Counted from the stretch's first letter, positions 1 to 11,799 are shown. The stretch: DNA of 64,000 bases from Orobanche coerulescens (GCA_033398695.1 CM065804.1:48453501-48517500); one strand, 5' to 3'. Program-made: numbers and translations. Notes: generated by a model from the sequence alone, not told the origin.

Positions 1-59
1 TTTTATTGGATGGATCATGTTTTTGTACAACAGGATTCTATATTTACAAATTGAAAAGA

Positions 60-490
60 AATATGCAATGTGGTTATTTACTTCGGATAAAAACGAAGTC
101 GAGATATATAATTAGCGACATAAAATAGAATAAGCGAAGTAAAAGGAGTGTAATGCTTCGGCTAAACAAATAAAAGTGAAGTAAATGTGGTATCTTTAAC
201 TTCGTTACCTATTAATAAGCGAAGTCGATAACATTATTTCACTTCATCTGTATATATTTTACTGAAGCGAATAGGAAATATACACTTCAGCGATTATAAA
301 ATAAGTGAAGTGGAAGGACCTTTTTTACTTCGCAAACCCCCATATTCGGGTTCTAAAAACCGAGATAGACTTCGGTTATTACGATATTAGACTTCGTCTA
401 ATAAGCGAAGTCTAAAGTATACCTTTAACTACACGAACATAGACTTCGGTAATTATAACATTTTTACTTCGGATATTATCCGAAGTCTTT
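60..490. repeat. CACTA subterminal repeat cluster (ACTTCG / CGAAGT)
   Basis: About 18 copies of ACTTCG-like motifs in both orientations, several paired as short inverted repeats such as GACTTCGG facing CCGAAGTC. In En/Spm-type elements subterminal repeats of this kind bind the transposase; that role is inferred from the family. The first 60 bases hold only AT-rich sequence. Confidence 0.75.
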
Positions 491-510
491 GACGTTTATT
501 CTTATAGTGA
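491..510. repeat. CACTA terminal inverted repeat
   Basis: Ends in TCTTATAGTG on the plus strand, i.e. CACTATAAGA on the minus strand. The 3-bp target duplication would be AAA (511-513) if the missing end matches. The partner end is outside the window. Confidence 0.82.
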
Positions 511-1000
511 AACCCAAGAAAGGGGTGCAAAAAGGAAAGGGCAAGGCCCGAAAGGTTCAAAAGGTAGGCGGTCGAAAACCTACGGACAAATGCCTTGAAT
601 GCGGTGAGCTGGGCCACTGGCAAAGGACTTGTCCCAAGATTAATGGCGCATCAGGTACGGAACTTTTTGTTTTTGAAACTAATTGTTCCGCCATCGTATA
701 TTCTCGCTTCATGGATTACGGATTCAGTGCCACTTCTCACATTTGTACTATGAATCGGGATCTGGAACAGTAGAAAACTTGAAGTCGGGAAATAATGATC
801 ACCATGGAAGCGGACAAAGTGTCGAGGCAACCGATATTGGATCAATCCTTCCGGGTTTAGAATCGGTCTTATTTTGACATTAGATGAAGTACTTGTTTTG
901 CCCAAGGGCATAAAATATTGTATCCATTCCAGTCTTGGACCGAAAGGATTTTGTTTCTTCATTGGCAATGGAAGTTGTAAAATTTATTTTCAAATAAATT
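511..1000 (+). pseudogene. gag: copia A gag C-terminus and protease remnant
   Basis: A lysine-rich stretch is followed by an intact CCHC zinc knuckle (CLECGELGHWQRTC) around 592-633, the RNA-binding nucleocapsid part of Gag. The protease active site is broken: where element B reads DSGATSH, this copy reads a shifted and altered version around 715-740. Further frameshifts follow to about 1000. The coding frame before 511 is interrupted by the CACTA insertion. Non-functional. Confidence 0.85.
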
Positions 1001-2529
1001 GGTTGGAACAACTACATTGTTGAATGGTTTATACCATCCGAACATGCAAAATAAAACAAAGATGAACACTATAACTAGGAAACGTGGTAGGAAAGATACT
1101 AATCAAGCTCTTAAATGGCACCTTAGACTTGGTCATGTTGGTCAGACCAAGGTTCAGAAAATGGAAAAGGATGGACTTTTAAGTCCATTGGGTGTAGAAC
1201 CCTATCCAACTTGTGAATCTTGCCTTAGAGGCAAAATGACTAAGTTCCCCTTCACAGGGACTTTTGAAAGGGTTGCCGATAAACTTGGATTGGTGCATAC
1301 CGATGTTTGTGGTGCTTTAGAAGTAGCCCGAGACGGATATCAATATTTCATAACGTTCATAGATGATCATATTAGGTATGGGATTGTGTACTTAATGAAA
1401 CATAAATCTGAAGCCTTTGCTAAATTCAAAGAATTTAAGGCCCTAGTTGAAAAACAAACTAGATGTCATATCAAAGCACTTCGGTCGGACCGACGTGGCG
1501 AATATATGAGCACTGAGTTTGATGAGTTCCTTAAGGAACATGGAATAGTTTCACAATTCACGCCTCCAGGAACCCCACAGTTAAATGGTGTTTCAGAAAG
1601 GAGAAATCGGACTTTGTTGGACATGGTTCGCTCCATGTTAAATTACACTGATTTACCTATTTACCTGTGGGGATATGCCTTACTAACCGCTGCCTATATC
1701 CTAAATAGATGTCCTTCCAAATCTATTCCTATCACTCCGCATGAGATGTGGAAGGGTAAGAAACCAAGCCTTAATCACATAAGGATTTGGGGATGTCCAA
1801 CCTATGTCAAAAAGGCTAAGGTGGACAAACTGGAAGCGAGGTCCATAAAAGGACGTTTCATAGGATACCCAGAGGACTCAATGGGTTATCTATTCTACAT
1901 GCCAGAAGACCATAGGGTCGTTGTGGCATTACAAGCGCACTTCCTTGAGGATGAATTCATTCAGGAAGGTGGCTCGGGTAGAAATATCTCTTTGGAAGAG
2001 CATAATGAAACTCCTAAGGAGACATCAGGGATCAAGAACCGAACCTATTGTAACACAACCTCCACTTCGAAGGTCTGATAGGGTATCTCACTTACCTGAG
2101 AGGTATGGCTATACACATGTCGAGGAACTGGGTCTCCACGACACACCTGATAGCAGTGAAAACGACCCTGTCACCTATGACCAAGCGATAGTGGATGTAG
2201 ACTCCGATAAATGGCAAGAAGCAATGGAAGCTAAGATAGACTCGATGCATACCAATCAGGTTTGGACTCTAGTAGATCTTCCAACTGGCATGAGGACTAT
2301 TGGAAATAAATGGATCTATAAGAGAAAGACTGATGGGGATGGCAAGGTTGATGCCTATAAGGCCAGGCTTGTGGCAAAGGGTTATACCCAAAGGGAAGGA
2401 ATCGATTATCATGATACCTTCTCGCCTGTAGCTATGATAAAGTCGATTCGCATGATGCTTGCCATTGCTGCCTATTATGATTATGAAATATGGCAAATGG
2501 ACGTCAAAACGACTTTTCTAAATGGATAG
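1001..2529 (+). pseudogene. pol: copia A integrase and N-terminal reverse transcriptase
   Basis: The GAG-pre-integrase/zinc region (HLRLGHVGQ, then CESC) is followed by the integrase core, with acidic positions in HTDVCG, FIDDH and GVSERRN, and then the start of the reverse transcriptase ([31 protein letters not shown]). The frame shifts near 2030, between the integrase and the RT linker. A TAG at 2527-2529 replaces the TAC found in element B. Compared with an intact copia pol this copy cannot be translated through. Confidence 0.9.
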
Positions 2530-3737
2530 CTCGAGGAGGAAATCTATATGGAACAGCCTAAGGGTTTTGTGTCCAAAGATAATATTCATAAAGTGTGTAA
2601 GCTGCAACGAGCCATTTATGGTCCAAGCAAGCTTCTCGGAGTTGGAACCTTCGATTTGTGAAGCGATCAAGGACTTTGACTTCGTGCGAAATGAGGAGGA
2701 ACCGTGTGTTTACAAAAAGGTCATGGGAGCAACATTGTGTTCTTAGTACTATATGTAGATGATATTCTACTTATAGGAAATAACATAGCAATGCTCAAGA
2801 TGTGAAAGCTTGGCTTTCTAAAACGTTCTCCATGAAAGACTTGGGAGAAGCTTCCTATATTCTAGGGATCCGTCTTTACAGAGATAGACCGCGAAGAATG
2901 ATAGGACTTTCCCAAGCCCTTTATATCGATAAAATCCTGAGAAGATTCAAGATGGATGAATCTAAAAGAGGGTTCCTTCCCATGCGACATGGAATTCATC
3001 TCACCACGAAAATGTGTCCTCAAAGTGAGGAAAACAAGAGAGAGATGAGTAAGGTACCCTATGCCTCGGCAGTGGGTAGCCTCATGTACGCTATGTTGTG
3101 TACGAGACCAGACTTAGCCTACGCTGTGAGTATGGTAAGTCGATTTCAAGCAAACCCGGGAAGGGAACATTGGACTGCCGTAAAGAACATTCTTAAGTAC
3201 TTAAGAAGAACTAGTTATTTAGTTCTTACTTATGGTGGTGGAGAACTGAAGGTGATTGGATTCACCGATTCTGATTTTCAAGGAGACAATGACGACTCTA
3301 AGTCGACATCTGGGTATTTGTTTACTCTCAATGGAGGAGCAGTATCTTGGAGAAGCTCCAAGCAAACCGCTACTGCAGATTCCACCTGCCAATCAGAGTA
3401 TCAAGCTGCCTCAGAGGCTAGCAAAGAAGCATTTTGGATGCAGAAGTTTATACAAGAACTTCAAGTGTTGCCTAACGCGGAGTTGCCTATATCACTATTC
3501 TGTGATAATGATGGAGGTGTCGCCCAAGCCAAGGAGCCAAGGGCTCACCACAACACCAAGCATATAGAGAGAAAGTACCACATTGTTCGAGAGATGGTGA
3601 AAAAAGGATATGTTTCATTGGAAAGAGTAGACTCAGAAGACAATGTCTCTGACCCGCTGACTAAGCCATTATCTCAGGCCGCCTTGGAAAGACATCTGAA
3701 GAACATGGGTATTGGATATCATGATGTGTGGCATTGA
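2530..3737 (+). pseudogene. pol: copia A reverse transcriptase C-terminus and RNase H
   Basis: Resumes after the TAG, with a damaged palm segment around 2620-2660 where element B keeps GLNQASRSW. The YVDDILL catalytic box lies around 2753-2775. From 2802 a clean 311-codon frame covers the rest of RT and RNase H (FTDSDFQG, STSGYLF, HHNTKHIE) and ends at the natural stop 3735-3737, just before the polypurine tract. Confidence 0.9.
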
Positions 3738-3741
3738 GTGC

Positions 3742-3752
3742 AAGTGGGAGAT
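3742..3752 (+). other. polypurine tract of copia A
   Basis: AAGTGGGAGAT directly before the LTR; it primes plus-strand DNA in this family. The same tract precedes the 3' LTRs of B and H. Confidence 0.85.
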
Positions 3753-5633
3753 TGTTAGGAATATGCCCTCGAATGCCACTCAGGGGATGAGAGAGTAGGG
3801 GCATTGTACTTGTAATTATGGAATAAATAATAAAAAAGGCAATTCGATTCATTCACTGTTTATTGTATTTCAATTGCATTCTTGACTTGGTAAACATTGA
3901 AGTGAAGTCCATGTAAATAAACTGAACATTCCATTCTCGTTATGGGATAAGAGAAAATGCACTGGAAGTGTTTAAAGTTTATTTACGTAAATCGTTCGCA
4001 TGTCAATAAACTTAAATGAGCATTAAGTTTTTAATAAGATTTGTATAACTAATGCTAGGACATGTGCATGTCTTGATAGCATAGTTATAAGTATATTGGT
4101 GGGACCAGTATACTCGAACTCGACTCATACTCGATTCAGTAACACGGTATTCACTCTCGGAGAGTCGACGACGAATCGAGAGGTTGTGATAGTATACGTG
4201 GACCTTTGACTTGAGGGTTCAGTAGAAGATGTGCCTGTGACGTTTAGTTTGTCATTAGAGTAGTTAGACTCATTTGCTTAATTGCTGAGTCGACCTCGAA
4301 GTGCGGACTATACGGGCAGGTAGCAGTCTTTACTGTACGCCAAGAAAGGATTCTATCTCCTATTAGTGAGCAGGCGAATATCCTATACGGTTAATGGCAA
4401 ATAAGATCATAAGTCTTTGGCCAAAACATTCTGATATAGTAGTATTAGATACACTATTGCTCAGTTGGTCTTGATTTGCATTAACACATGTATAGAGTTT
4501 AGTCAACAGTAGGGTTTGACTTTACCGTGACCCGAAGACTTGACCGGGACATCTAATGAAGGGTCTATACGTATATAGTATTCACGACATAATGGTTCTA
4601 GAATGATCCCTTCATTCGTTCTCAGTCGGGGTTTACAGTGCGGCCCGCTAGGCTGGCTAAGTGCTGCCCGCACTCATTGGTTCCTCCCAATGCCGGCTGA
4701 GACGGACCTACGGAGTCGCGCATTAGGAGCATTGACGGATAAATGTGAATTTATTATCTCTCTATTAATATTAGATATTGGATATCTAATTATGATTTAT
4801 TGGATAAATCAAATAGCGGTCTTATGAATTAAAATTAAGTTACCGGGTAATTAATTTAATTCATAAATTATATTTCTTAGAGAAATATATATGTATTTGA
4901 TATAATTAATTAATTAGATTAATTAATTAATATAAATACATTGATAATTAAATGGAGTGTATTTAACGGAGTCGTTTGATGAACGTCCGATACACGAGCC
5001 GAGTGGCTCGGATCGTTTCTAGGAAACTTCCTAAATGGGCCGCCCCTTCCCTACCTCACATGGTATTATTACTTGCATGTGTGTTGTGGTTGTCTTGATT
5101 AAGTCTTCATGTGTTAAGATGCTTGATGATTTTATTATATATACATGTGAGTTGTTTTTGTATATATATATAATCATCAACACATCAACTCAAGTGTGGA
5201 CTTGTGACAACACACACACACAAATAAAAGCTGACCTGCTGCTCTAAGGATTCCAGCCGAGAGCTTTCTTTGTGAGGAAGGGAGAGAATTTTTTTTTTCA
5301 ATTTTCATCTTAGAGGTGAAAGAAATTCAAGAAAAAATAGAGAGAAAATTCCTACGGTAACTTCCTAGCCGTGTTCTTGGAGAACGAAGTTACGTCGAAT
5401 TTTCCGGGCAACTTCCGACGCGTGTGAAGTAGAGGCTTCGAATTTTCGGTGCTTGGAACGAAGGGATTTCGCATCATCGTCTACATTTTACGAAGATTTA
5501 TTTCAAAGGCTTCAAGGGTATGAATCTTTATCTTTGTATTTATTTTTTTCGTATATACGTTACTTGATCGATCCTGTTTGGGATTCGTATTTATTTCCGC
5601 TGCGTATTTCATTTTATTTTCGTAATCCCAACA
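3753..5633 (+). repeat. 3' LTR of copia A (1881 bp)
   Basis: Starts TGTTAGGAATATGCC and ends AATCCCAACA, with the TG...CA ends typical of LTRs. It aligns along its length with the B LTRs at 26141-27978 and 46793-46836 plus 56688-58530. It contains AT-rich blocks near 4740-4960 and a short CA run near 5210. It carries no palindrome array of the kind found in the other LTR families here. The ORFs seen in it (for example 4603-4827) recur in all copies but lack any recognisable domain. Confidence 0.92.
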
Positions 5634-6050
5634 CAATAATCCAAGATGAATATCCAAAATCGTGATTACAACAACAATTAATCGAAAACCCCCAAATCCA
5701 ACTCAATATTCAAAGTGTTCTTGAATAATCCTTCAATAATCCAATGAATAATCATACATATCCACAATCATGTGTACATCACTTCATACAACATGATTTT
5801 AACGTCTAAAACATCATATCTTAATACAAAATCGAAATCCAAGATGTTGAAGAATATTACCTTAGAAGATCCAAACACTTCGATCCGATGAAAACGTGTT
5901 AAATCGACTATCCAAGCTTCCCAACGAATCAAGATGATGAAATCTGAACACACAAGTGATTTATGATGACAAAATATCTCCCTCAAGCTCTCTCTCTCTC
6001 GGAACCAAGTGAAGGAAATGAGAAAAATGAGGAAAAGTCCCGTCCAAGAC

Positions 6051-6057
6051 ATATATA
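6051..6057 (-). promoter_or_regulatory. TATA-like box of the E LTR
   Basis: The plus strand reads ATATATA here, so the minus strand (element sense) also reads TATATAT, 13 bp downstream of the palindrome array. The matching site in the other LTR is about 13459-13466. It is assigned as the core promoter by position only. Confidence 0.55.
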
Positions 6058-6069
6058 AACTGCCGGAAG

Positions 6070-6641
6070 TTACGGCCGTAACTCGGCCTTCTTACGGCCG
6101 TAACATCCCAGGTCAACGGCCTTACGGCCGTAACCAGCCAACTCGTACGTCCGTAACTCGGCTTCGTCCAAACACCTGCCGACAACCTTACGGCCGTATC
6201 CGAACCTGACTTACGGGCGTAACTCGCCCTCGTCTAAAACACCTGCCGACATCCTTACGGCCGTACCCGGACACCTTACGGGCGTAACTCGGACGATACG
6301 GCCGTATCCGGCCAATATTACGGGCGTAAGCCCCCTTCGTCGAAAATGACCAGGTACCCTGCCTGTAACGTACGGCCGTATCCGGCCAAGCCTTACGGCC
6401 GTATCTCCCTCGTCTTACGGCCGTATGCCGCAACCCTTACGGCCGTAACTCGCCTTCGGCCAAAAACGCCTGGGCACCCTGCACGACACGTACGGCCGTA
6501 TCCGGCCAAGCCTTACGGCCGTACTGCCTAACATACGGCCGTATGCCGAAATCCTTACGGCCATAAGTCCCGCTCGTCCAAAATGGCCTGAAAACAACGA
6601 ACATCTATTACGGCCGTATCCGACACTCCTTACGGCCGTAA
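6070..6641. repeat. palindrome array, TTACGGCCGTAA type, E 3' LTR
   Basis: I count 20 units of a 12-bp palindrome, TTACGGCCGTAA, or close variants (TACGGCCGTA, TTACGGGCGTAA) over 570 bp at irregular spacing of about 20-45 bp. A longer internal repeat is also present: GGCCAAGCCTTACGGCCGTA occurs twice, with related flanks. The array lies in U3, immediately upstream of the TATA-like box in element orientation. Confidence 0.9.
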
Positions 6642-6990
6642 CTCGTTGCTGGACAAGATGAAAATCTGACAACTCCGATTTCTCGCTACGATTGATGAAT
6701 GATTCGACATACCATACGTATGTTAAAGTGAAAAAATCCAACACATGCCAAAAATGATACTTCGAGCACAAGACTACCAATCATGATGATAATGATAATA
6801 CTCCCGTTCCGACACTCAAACGGATATGAAACGATGATCGGTAACTGATACACAGTTACAACATGCCAAATGAATGCAAATGAATGAATAATGAATGATG
6901 AGTGATTATTAATGAGTGAAAATTACTGAGTGATAATTACTGACTGATAATTACTGAATGATAATGAATGAATTACAACCGGGTATTACA

Positions 6991-7010
6991 TACTCCCCCC
7001 TTAAAAGGAG
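6991..7010 (-). other. polypurine tract of E
   Basis: On the minus strand the purine-rich run AAGGGGGGAGTA directly precedes the LTR. The same arrangement is seen in element I at 49155. Confidence 0.8.
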
Positions 7011-7024
7011 TTTCGTCCCCGAAA

Positions 7025-8323
7025 CTATGGGTCAAACAACTCGGGATAACTCTCTCGCATACTCTCCTCGGTTTCCCAAGTAGCCTCTTCGACTCCGTGT
7101 CTAGACCACTGAATCTTGACCAAAGGAATCGTCTTGTTCCTCAACTGTTTGATTCGCTGCTCTAAAACTCGTATGGGACGCTCCTCATACGAATGATCAT
7201 CCGCGATGTCGATTTTGTCGAATTGAAGTATGTGAAACACATTATGAATTCGGCTCAACGCCAGAGGTAAAGCCAATCGATAAGCTAACTCGCCTACTCG
7301 ATCCAGAATCTCAAACGTCCAATGAATCTCGGACTTAACTTTCCCTGTTTTCCGAAACGGAAAATACTTCGACTCGGGGATACCTTGACCAAAACGTGGT
7401 CACCCTTCTCGAACTCTAGTGGTCGACGACAATTAACTGCATATGATTTCTATCGACTCTGAGCTGTCAACATACGACTCCGTATCAAAGCTACCTTCTC
7501 ATGGGCGGTTATAAGCATATCGGGCTCGGTGCTGATTGATTCTGATAAGTCATCCCAACACAAAGGAGATCGACAACGACGACCGTACAAGGCCCGCAAG
7601 GTGCTATGTTAATCGCAACATGCCAACTATTATTGTACGTGAACTCAATCAACGGTAATTGGGCTTCCCAATCGTCTTTCCAATCGAGGACGCATGCCCT
7701 CAACATGTACTCCAATGTCTGAATAGTCCTCTCTGATTGTCCATCGGACTGAGGATGAAAAGCGGTACTGATATTAAGCTGAGTTCCCATAGCACGATGA
7801 ACTGATTTCCAAAATATGACCCGAATCGTCCGTCACGATCGGAAACGATACTCTTAGGAGTACCATGCAATCTCACTATCTCTTTGATGAACAACTGGGC
7901 CAGTCTCTCGGGACCCCACGTATGCTTAATCTCAAGGAAATGAGCTGACTTAGTTAAGCGGTCCACAATCACCCAGATTGTGTTCATGCCACGATGACTC
8001 GTCGGCAAACTCGTGATGAAGTCCATAGAAATGTCTTCCCACTTCCACTCTGGTATAGGGAGAGGTCTTAGCATACCCGTCGGTCGCTGATGTTCTATCT
8101 TGACTTGCAGACATGTTAAGCATCTCGAAACAAATTCTGTGACTTCTCGCTTTATATTACTCCCCCAGTAATTTTGTTTCAAGTCCTTGTACACCTTGCT
8201 AGACCCTGGATGAATGGAAAAAGGGGTAGCATGATCTTCTCTCAAAATCGAGTTTTTCAACTCGTCATTAGCCGGTACACATAACCGATTCTTAAATCGC
8301 GAAAGTACATCCTTGTGGACCAC
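7025..8323 (-). pseudogene. pol: gypsy E integrase with chromodomain
   Basis: Starts with the zinc-binding N-terminus (H and C residues around 8230-8100, RCLTCLQVK), then the integrase core (WKWEDISMDF, SDRDGRF, SDGQSERTIQ), and ends with a chromodomain (RPIRVLEQRIKQLRNK, EEATWETEE) that stops at 7025. A frameshift near 7790 breaks the core. The segment around 7277-7508 has lost reading frame, including the linker VSQLRKYV that is present in element I. Chromodomains direct chromovirus integration to heterochromatin; that is family knowledge. Confidence 0.88.
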
Positions 8324-8422
8324 AAATCCAGGGCTTTCCCTTGAGCCACATCCTCACGGATGCGCAACAATGATGGGTCTACCCTGATTCACTCCAATTA
8401 CCTCCTCAAGTGGCGATGAAAT

Positions 8423-9760
8423 CTATAACATGCAAAGTTGCCCTTGCACTTGCTGAAGCCACACCTCGATCTCGGGTCTAAGGAATTCCTGCTGAAGCTC
8501 CTTCCGAACTGTTAAACGAGCAAGCATTTGCTCCTGAACAGACTTACGACTCAAGGCATCGGCAACCACGTTTGCCTTACCCGGGTGGTACAGGATCTCG
8601 ATATCATAATCTTTGATTAGTTCCAACCACCGCATTTGTCGCATATTTAACTCCTTCTGAGTAAATATATACTTCAAACTCTTGTGATCGGTGAATAACT
8701 GGTAGGTGACGCCATAAAGGTAATGATGCCAAAATTTCTGACGCGAAAACCACGGCTGTTAGCTCCAGGTCGTGGGTCGGATAATTAAACTCATAAGGTC
8801 GCAATTTTCGTGAAGCATAGGCAATAACCTTCCCATTCTGCATTAATACACATCCGAGATCGTGTCTGGACGCGTTACTAAAAACCACGAATCCTTCCGT
8901 CCCTTCTGGCAAGGAAAGGACAGGTGCTGAAATTAACCGGTTCTTGAGTTCCTCAAAACTCCGCCGACACGCGTAGGACCACGTGAGTTTCTTACCCTTT
9001 CGCAAAAGGTTCATCGTTGATTGAGCGATTTTAGAGAATCCTTTCACAATTCACCGATAATGACCGGTTAATCCAAGAAAGCTTTGGATTTTCTTATCAA
9101 TCTTCGGAGGTAACCAATCTTGGATAGCCTCTGTCTTTTGAGGATCAACACGCACACTGTCTTATGAAATTACATGCCTGAGAAACGACACTTCGGACAT
9201 CCAGAACTCACATTTGGAAAACTTTCCACAGAGTTGCTCTCGTCTCAACACGTCGAGAACCTGATGAAGGTGAAACTCGTGTTCTTCCTGGTCACGAGAA
9301 TAAATTAAATTATCATCACTGAAGACAACCACAAACTGGTCCCAAAAGTCGATGAAAACCCGATTCATTGATTCCATGAATATCGCAGATGCATTAGGTT
9401 TCCTAAACGGCATTACCACGAACTCATAATGACCATAGCGTGTTTGAAACGCCGTCCTCGCGATATCCGACTCTCGAATTCGCAACTGATGATATCCAGA
9501 TCTTAAGTCGATCTTGGAAAAAATACTAAAGTTCCCTGAAGTTGATCTAAGAGATCATCGATATGGGGTAGAGGATACTTATCCTTGATCATCATCCTGT
9601 TCAACTCCTGATAATTAATACACACACGAAACGAACCATACTTCTCCTTGACAGATCACACTGGTGCTCCCCACGGGGACGCACTCTGTCGGAGATAACC
9701 TTTCTCGAACTATTCCTCAAGTTGAATCTTTAACTCTTGCATTTCGGTCGGGGCCATCCG
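8423..9760 (-). pseudogene. pol: gypsy E reverse transcriptase and RNase H
   Basis: RT fragments include [11 protein letters not shown] and the catalytic box [10 protein letters not shown] (about 9310-9280); RNase H follows ([25 protein letters not shown]). Where element I reads VVYSDAS, this copy has N in place of the catalytic D. Several frameshifts separate the pieces (9485-9162, 9047-8604, 8677-8423). Confidence 0.87.
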
Positions 9761-9864
9761 ATACGGTGCCTTCGATAACGGGGACGTACCGGGCTCCAAC
9801 TCACTCGTGAATTCCACAACTCTTTGTGGAGGCAAACCAGGTAACTCGTCTGGGAATACATCAT

Positions 9865-10078
9865 CAATCGATGACAATGATACCACGAATGATTGAACAT
9901 CTCGATTGCCCTAGAACGGTCAATCGATGACAACGATGCAGTGAATGATTGAACAACTCGATTGCCTTAGAACGGCTAATCGATGAAAATGATACAAAGA
10001 ATGATTGAACAACTCGATTGCCTTAGAACGGCCAATCGATGAAAATGATACAATGAATGATTGAACAACTCGATTGAG
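9865..10078. repeat. 56-bp tandem repeat, four copies
   Basis: Units start at 9865, 9921, 9977 and 10033, exactly 56 bp apart, each beginning with CAATCGATGA or a one-base variant and ending near AACTCGATTG. They replace the sequence between RT and protease that is unique in element I (about 52030-52150), so the expansion happened in the E lineage. Confidence 0.9.
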
Positions 10079-10149
10079 AAATTTCTCTGCTTCCATCATA
10101 TAATAATTCTTCTGGAACAACGGGGATTACCTCTCTGAAATACACACTC

Positions 10150-10450
10150 GTCTCCAACGACTGGAATGATAGTGATCAAACGCTTACGATCACTGAGGAT
10201 GGTATCATGAAGATCCATCTAATTAACACCCAATATACATCGTCCTTATGTAAGTCCACCACGATTAGGTCCACCAACCAATCGCTGTCATTAAGCTTAA
10301 TTCGGTATGATTTCCGAAAATTCTTCCATAGTCAGGTAGACCGATGGTATGAGGTCCACAAGCAATAGGACTATCCAAATTAAGTCTATTCAAACATGAT
10401 TCGAAAATGAATTAATGTGGTGAACCAGTATCAAAAGGTACACACAGGTT
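10150..10450 (-). pseudogene. gypsy E aspartic protease remnant
   Basis: Minus-strand reading recovers FESCLNRLNL and IGLPD, which align with the element I protease (SESCLSRLRL, IGLPDGRR). The catalytic DTGAS site is altered here and the frame is broken. Confidence 0.7.
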
Positions 10451-11231
10451 GAGGTAAAATTACGAGTATACCTGAGATCATTCGGGCTACCGGATCGCCG
10501 GTCCTCTTCATCTCGTGAATCCGGGACTTGCCGGCCCCCGAACCGGACGCTCCCGTCTGATAAATATGAGCTCCGCCTTTATTACCTTCTATTGTCTTAT
10601 ACGACGCTGACAGAGCAGTCTGATTCTGAATCGCTGATTGCTTCGGGGCCTGAGATGCCACCGGAGCCGACTTGGAGTCCTTTCGGCAAAAACGGGCCTT
10701 ATGCCCAAAAATCCCACAATTATGGCACGTGATAGACGGTTTCAGACACTTAGTGATGTAATGACCCGACGCTCCACAATTGAAACAAGTGATGGCTGAA
10801 CTGGCCGCTAGGGACTGAGATCCCGCACGATTATGCGCCGTAGGAGGTCGCTCAGAAATGTTAGGGCCCGCACGAGGCTTCTTGAAGGTAGACTGACCGC
10901 CTTCGGACTGATTACGCTTCGTTGATTTCTTGCTGACAGATGAAGGTTGTTGCTCAGCAATTTCCTTAACAGCAGGCTCATACGGGAGAGTTCTCTCAAT
11001 TAATTCGGCCAGAGTGCCGCAATGATGATTGAGTAATTGCATATGGGTCATCATGACCTGCATAAAAGTGAGTAGATCAACCTGAACATCTTCCGATCGA
11101 GCGGAGTCCTGGTTACGGTTTCCCGACAGTGAGCGATTATTCCCCGGGTTCCGGCCCGCACCGCGGCCTCTCCCCATGCATCCCCTGACAGCTCTCTCCA
11201 TACTGAAGTAGTAAGGTCGCATGATAATCAT
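10431..11231 (-). pseudogene. gag: gypsy E gag with two zinc knuckles
   Basis: The 266-codon frame covers an arginine/glycine-rich N-terminus (MGRGRGAGRNPG) and two CCHC knuckles, CFNCGASGHYITKC and CHNCGIFGHKARFC. It lacks the central capsid core that element I keeps around 53550-53100, so it is internally deleted. A start at the internal ATG of MERAVRGCMGRGRG (about 11201) is more likely, as that matches the start of I gag. Confidence 0.85.
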
Positions 11232-11404
11232 ACATCTCGTATGAGTACCGCATTATAATTTACGTCATGAAATGATGAAAATGAGCGTACGCGCTTTAAT
11301 ATAGTGATTACATGAATGATTAACTGAGGTGACATGATTATCTGATGAAATTCTTGAAATGAGTATCTTGAACAAGTTAACAAGATTAATGATATGATTT
11401 TCCA

Positions 11405-11583
11405 GATCAACAACTGAGTAATGAAATGAATTGAGTGATTACTGAGTTAACATGATCGTCCTGATCATCAACTGAGTAATGAAATGAATTGAGTGATTAA
11501 TGAGTTAACATGATCGTCCTGATCATCAACTGAGTAATGAAATGAATTGAGTAATTAATGAGTTAACATGATCGTCCTGATCA
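11405..11583. repeat. 58-bp tandem repeat, three copies, in E leader
   Basis: CTGAGTAATGAAATGAATTG recurs at 11414, 11472 and 11530, a 58-bp period, ending each time near GATCGTCCTGATCA. The repeat lies in the untranslated leader between the primer binding site and gag. Element I has a single degenerate copy near 54055-54115. Confidence 0.88.
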
Positions 11584-11799
11584 TAATTAATGATGATGTT
11601 TGAGGATTGTTAACCGATGAATGATGAATGAATGATTATTGCCAGAAATTATACCGTGGCGTTAGAAGTCTTACAGTTCCTTCGGTCTGATTGGCTCAGC
11701 ATTTGCACAGGTCACACGTGACGCTAAAGTCCGATGATACTAGTCTGATGATGATGATTTCAAATGAGACATGACTCGGGAGGTAGTATTCAAAACCAC

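Larger units (their letters stand above)
1..510. mobile_element. CACTA (En/Spm-type) DNA transposon, terminal part
   Basis: One end of a CACTA transposon; the rest lies left of the window. The last bases, read on the minus strand, begin CACTATAAGAATAAACGTCA, which fits the CACTA terminal inverted repeat. The preceding 490 bases are full of direct and inverted ACTTCG/CGAAGT motifs, as in CACTA subterminal regions. The sequence passes at base 511 straight into copia gag (element A); the matching uninterrupted gag of element B at about 30326 shows the insertion point. No transposase is visible, so the orientation and autonomy of the element cannot be judged. Confidence 0.85.
511..5633 (+). mobile_element. 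Ty1/copia element A (3' part: gag end, pol, 3' LTR)
   Basis: The 5' LTR and most of gag lie beyond the CACTA insertion and outside the window. What remains, in order, is gag zinc knuckle, protease remnant, integrase, reverse transcriptase, RNase H, polypurine tract and 3' LTR. It shares long near-identical stretches with element B (29648 onward) and so belongs to the same family. It sits in the 3' LTR of gypsy element E: the E sequence that follows at 5634 matches the uninterrupted E LTR from about 13044. Confidence 0.9.
5634..6990 (-). repeat. 3' LTR of E, inner part
   Basis: Aligns with 13044-14417 of the other E LTR and ends in GGGTATTACA next to the polypurine tract. The outer half is cut off by copia A at 5633/5634. 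It holds the TATA region and the palindrome array listed separately. Confidence 0.9.

Noticed and set aside
1..510. MITE or LTR end for the left edge
   Set aside because: The TAGTG terminus with CACTATAAGA inverted repeat and dense subterminal motifs fit a CACTA element; no TG/CA LTR ends or polypurine tract.
4603..4827. 74-codon ORF repeated in the copia A and B LTRs (also 26926 and 57492)
   Set aside because: Recurs only because LTRs are copies; no known domain and no leader suggesting translation.
6070..6641. Spaced palindromic repeats resembling a CRISPR array
   Set aside because: Units are 10-14 bp, spacing is irregular, and the array lies in the U3 of a plant retrotransposon LTR; no cas gene and no bacterial context.
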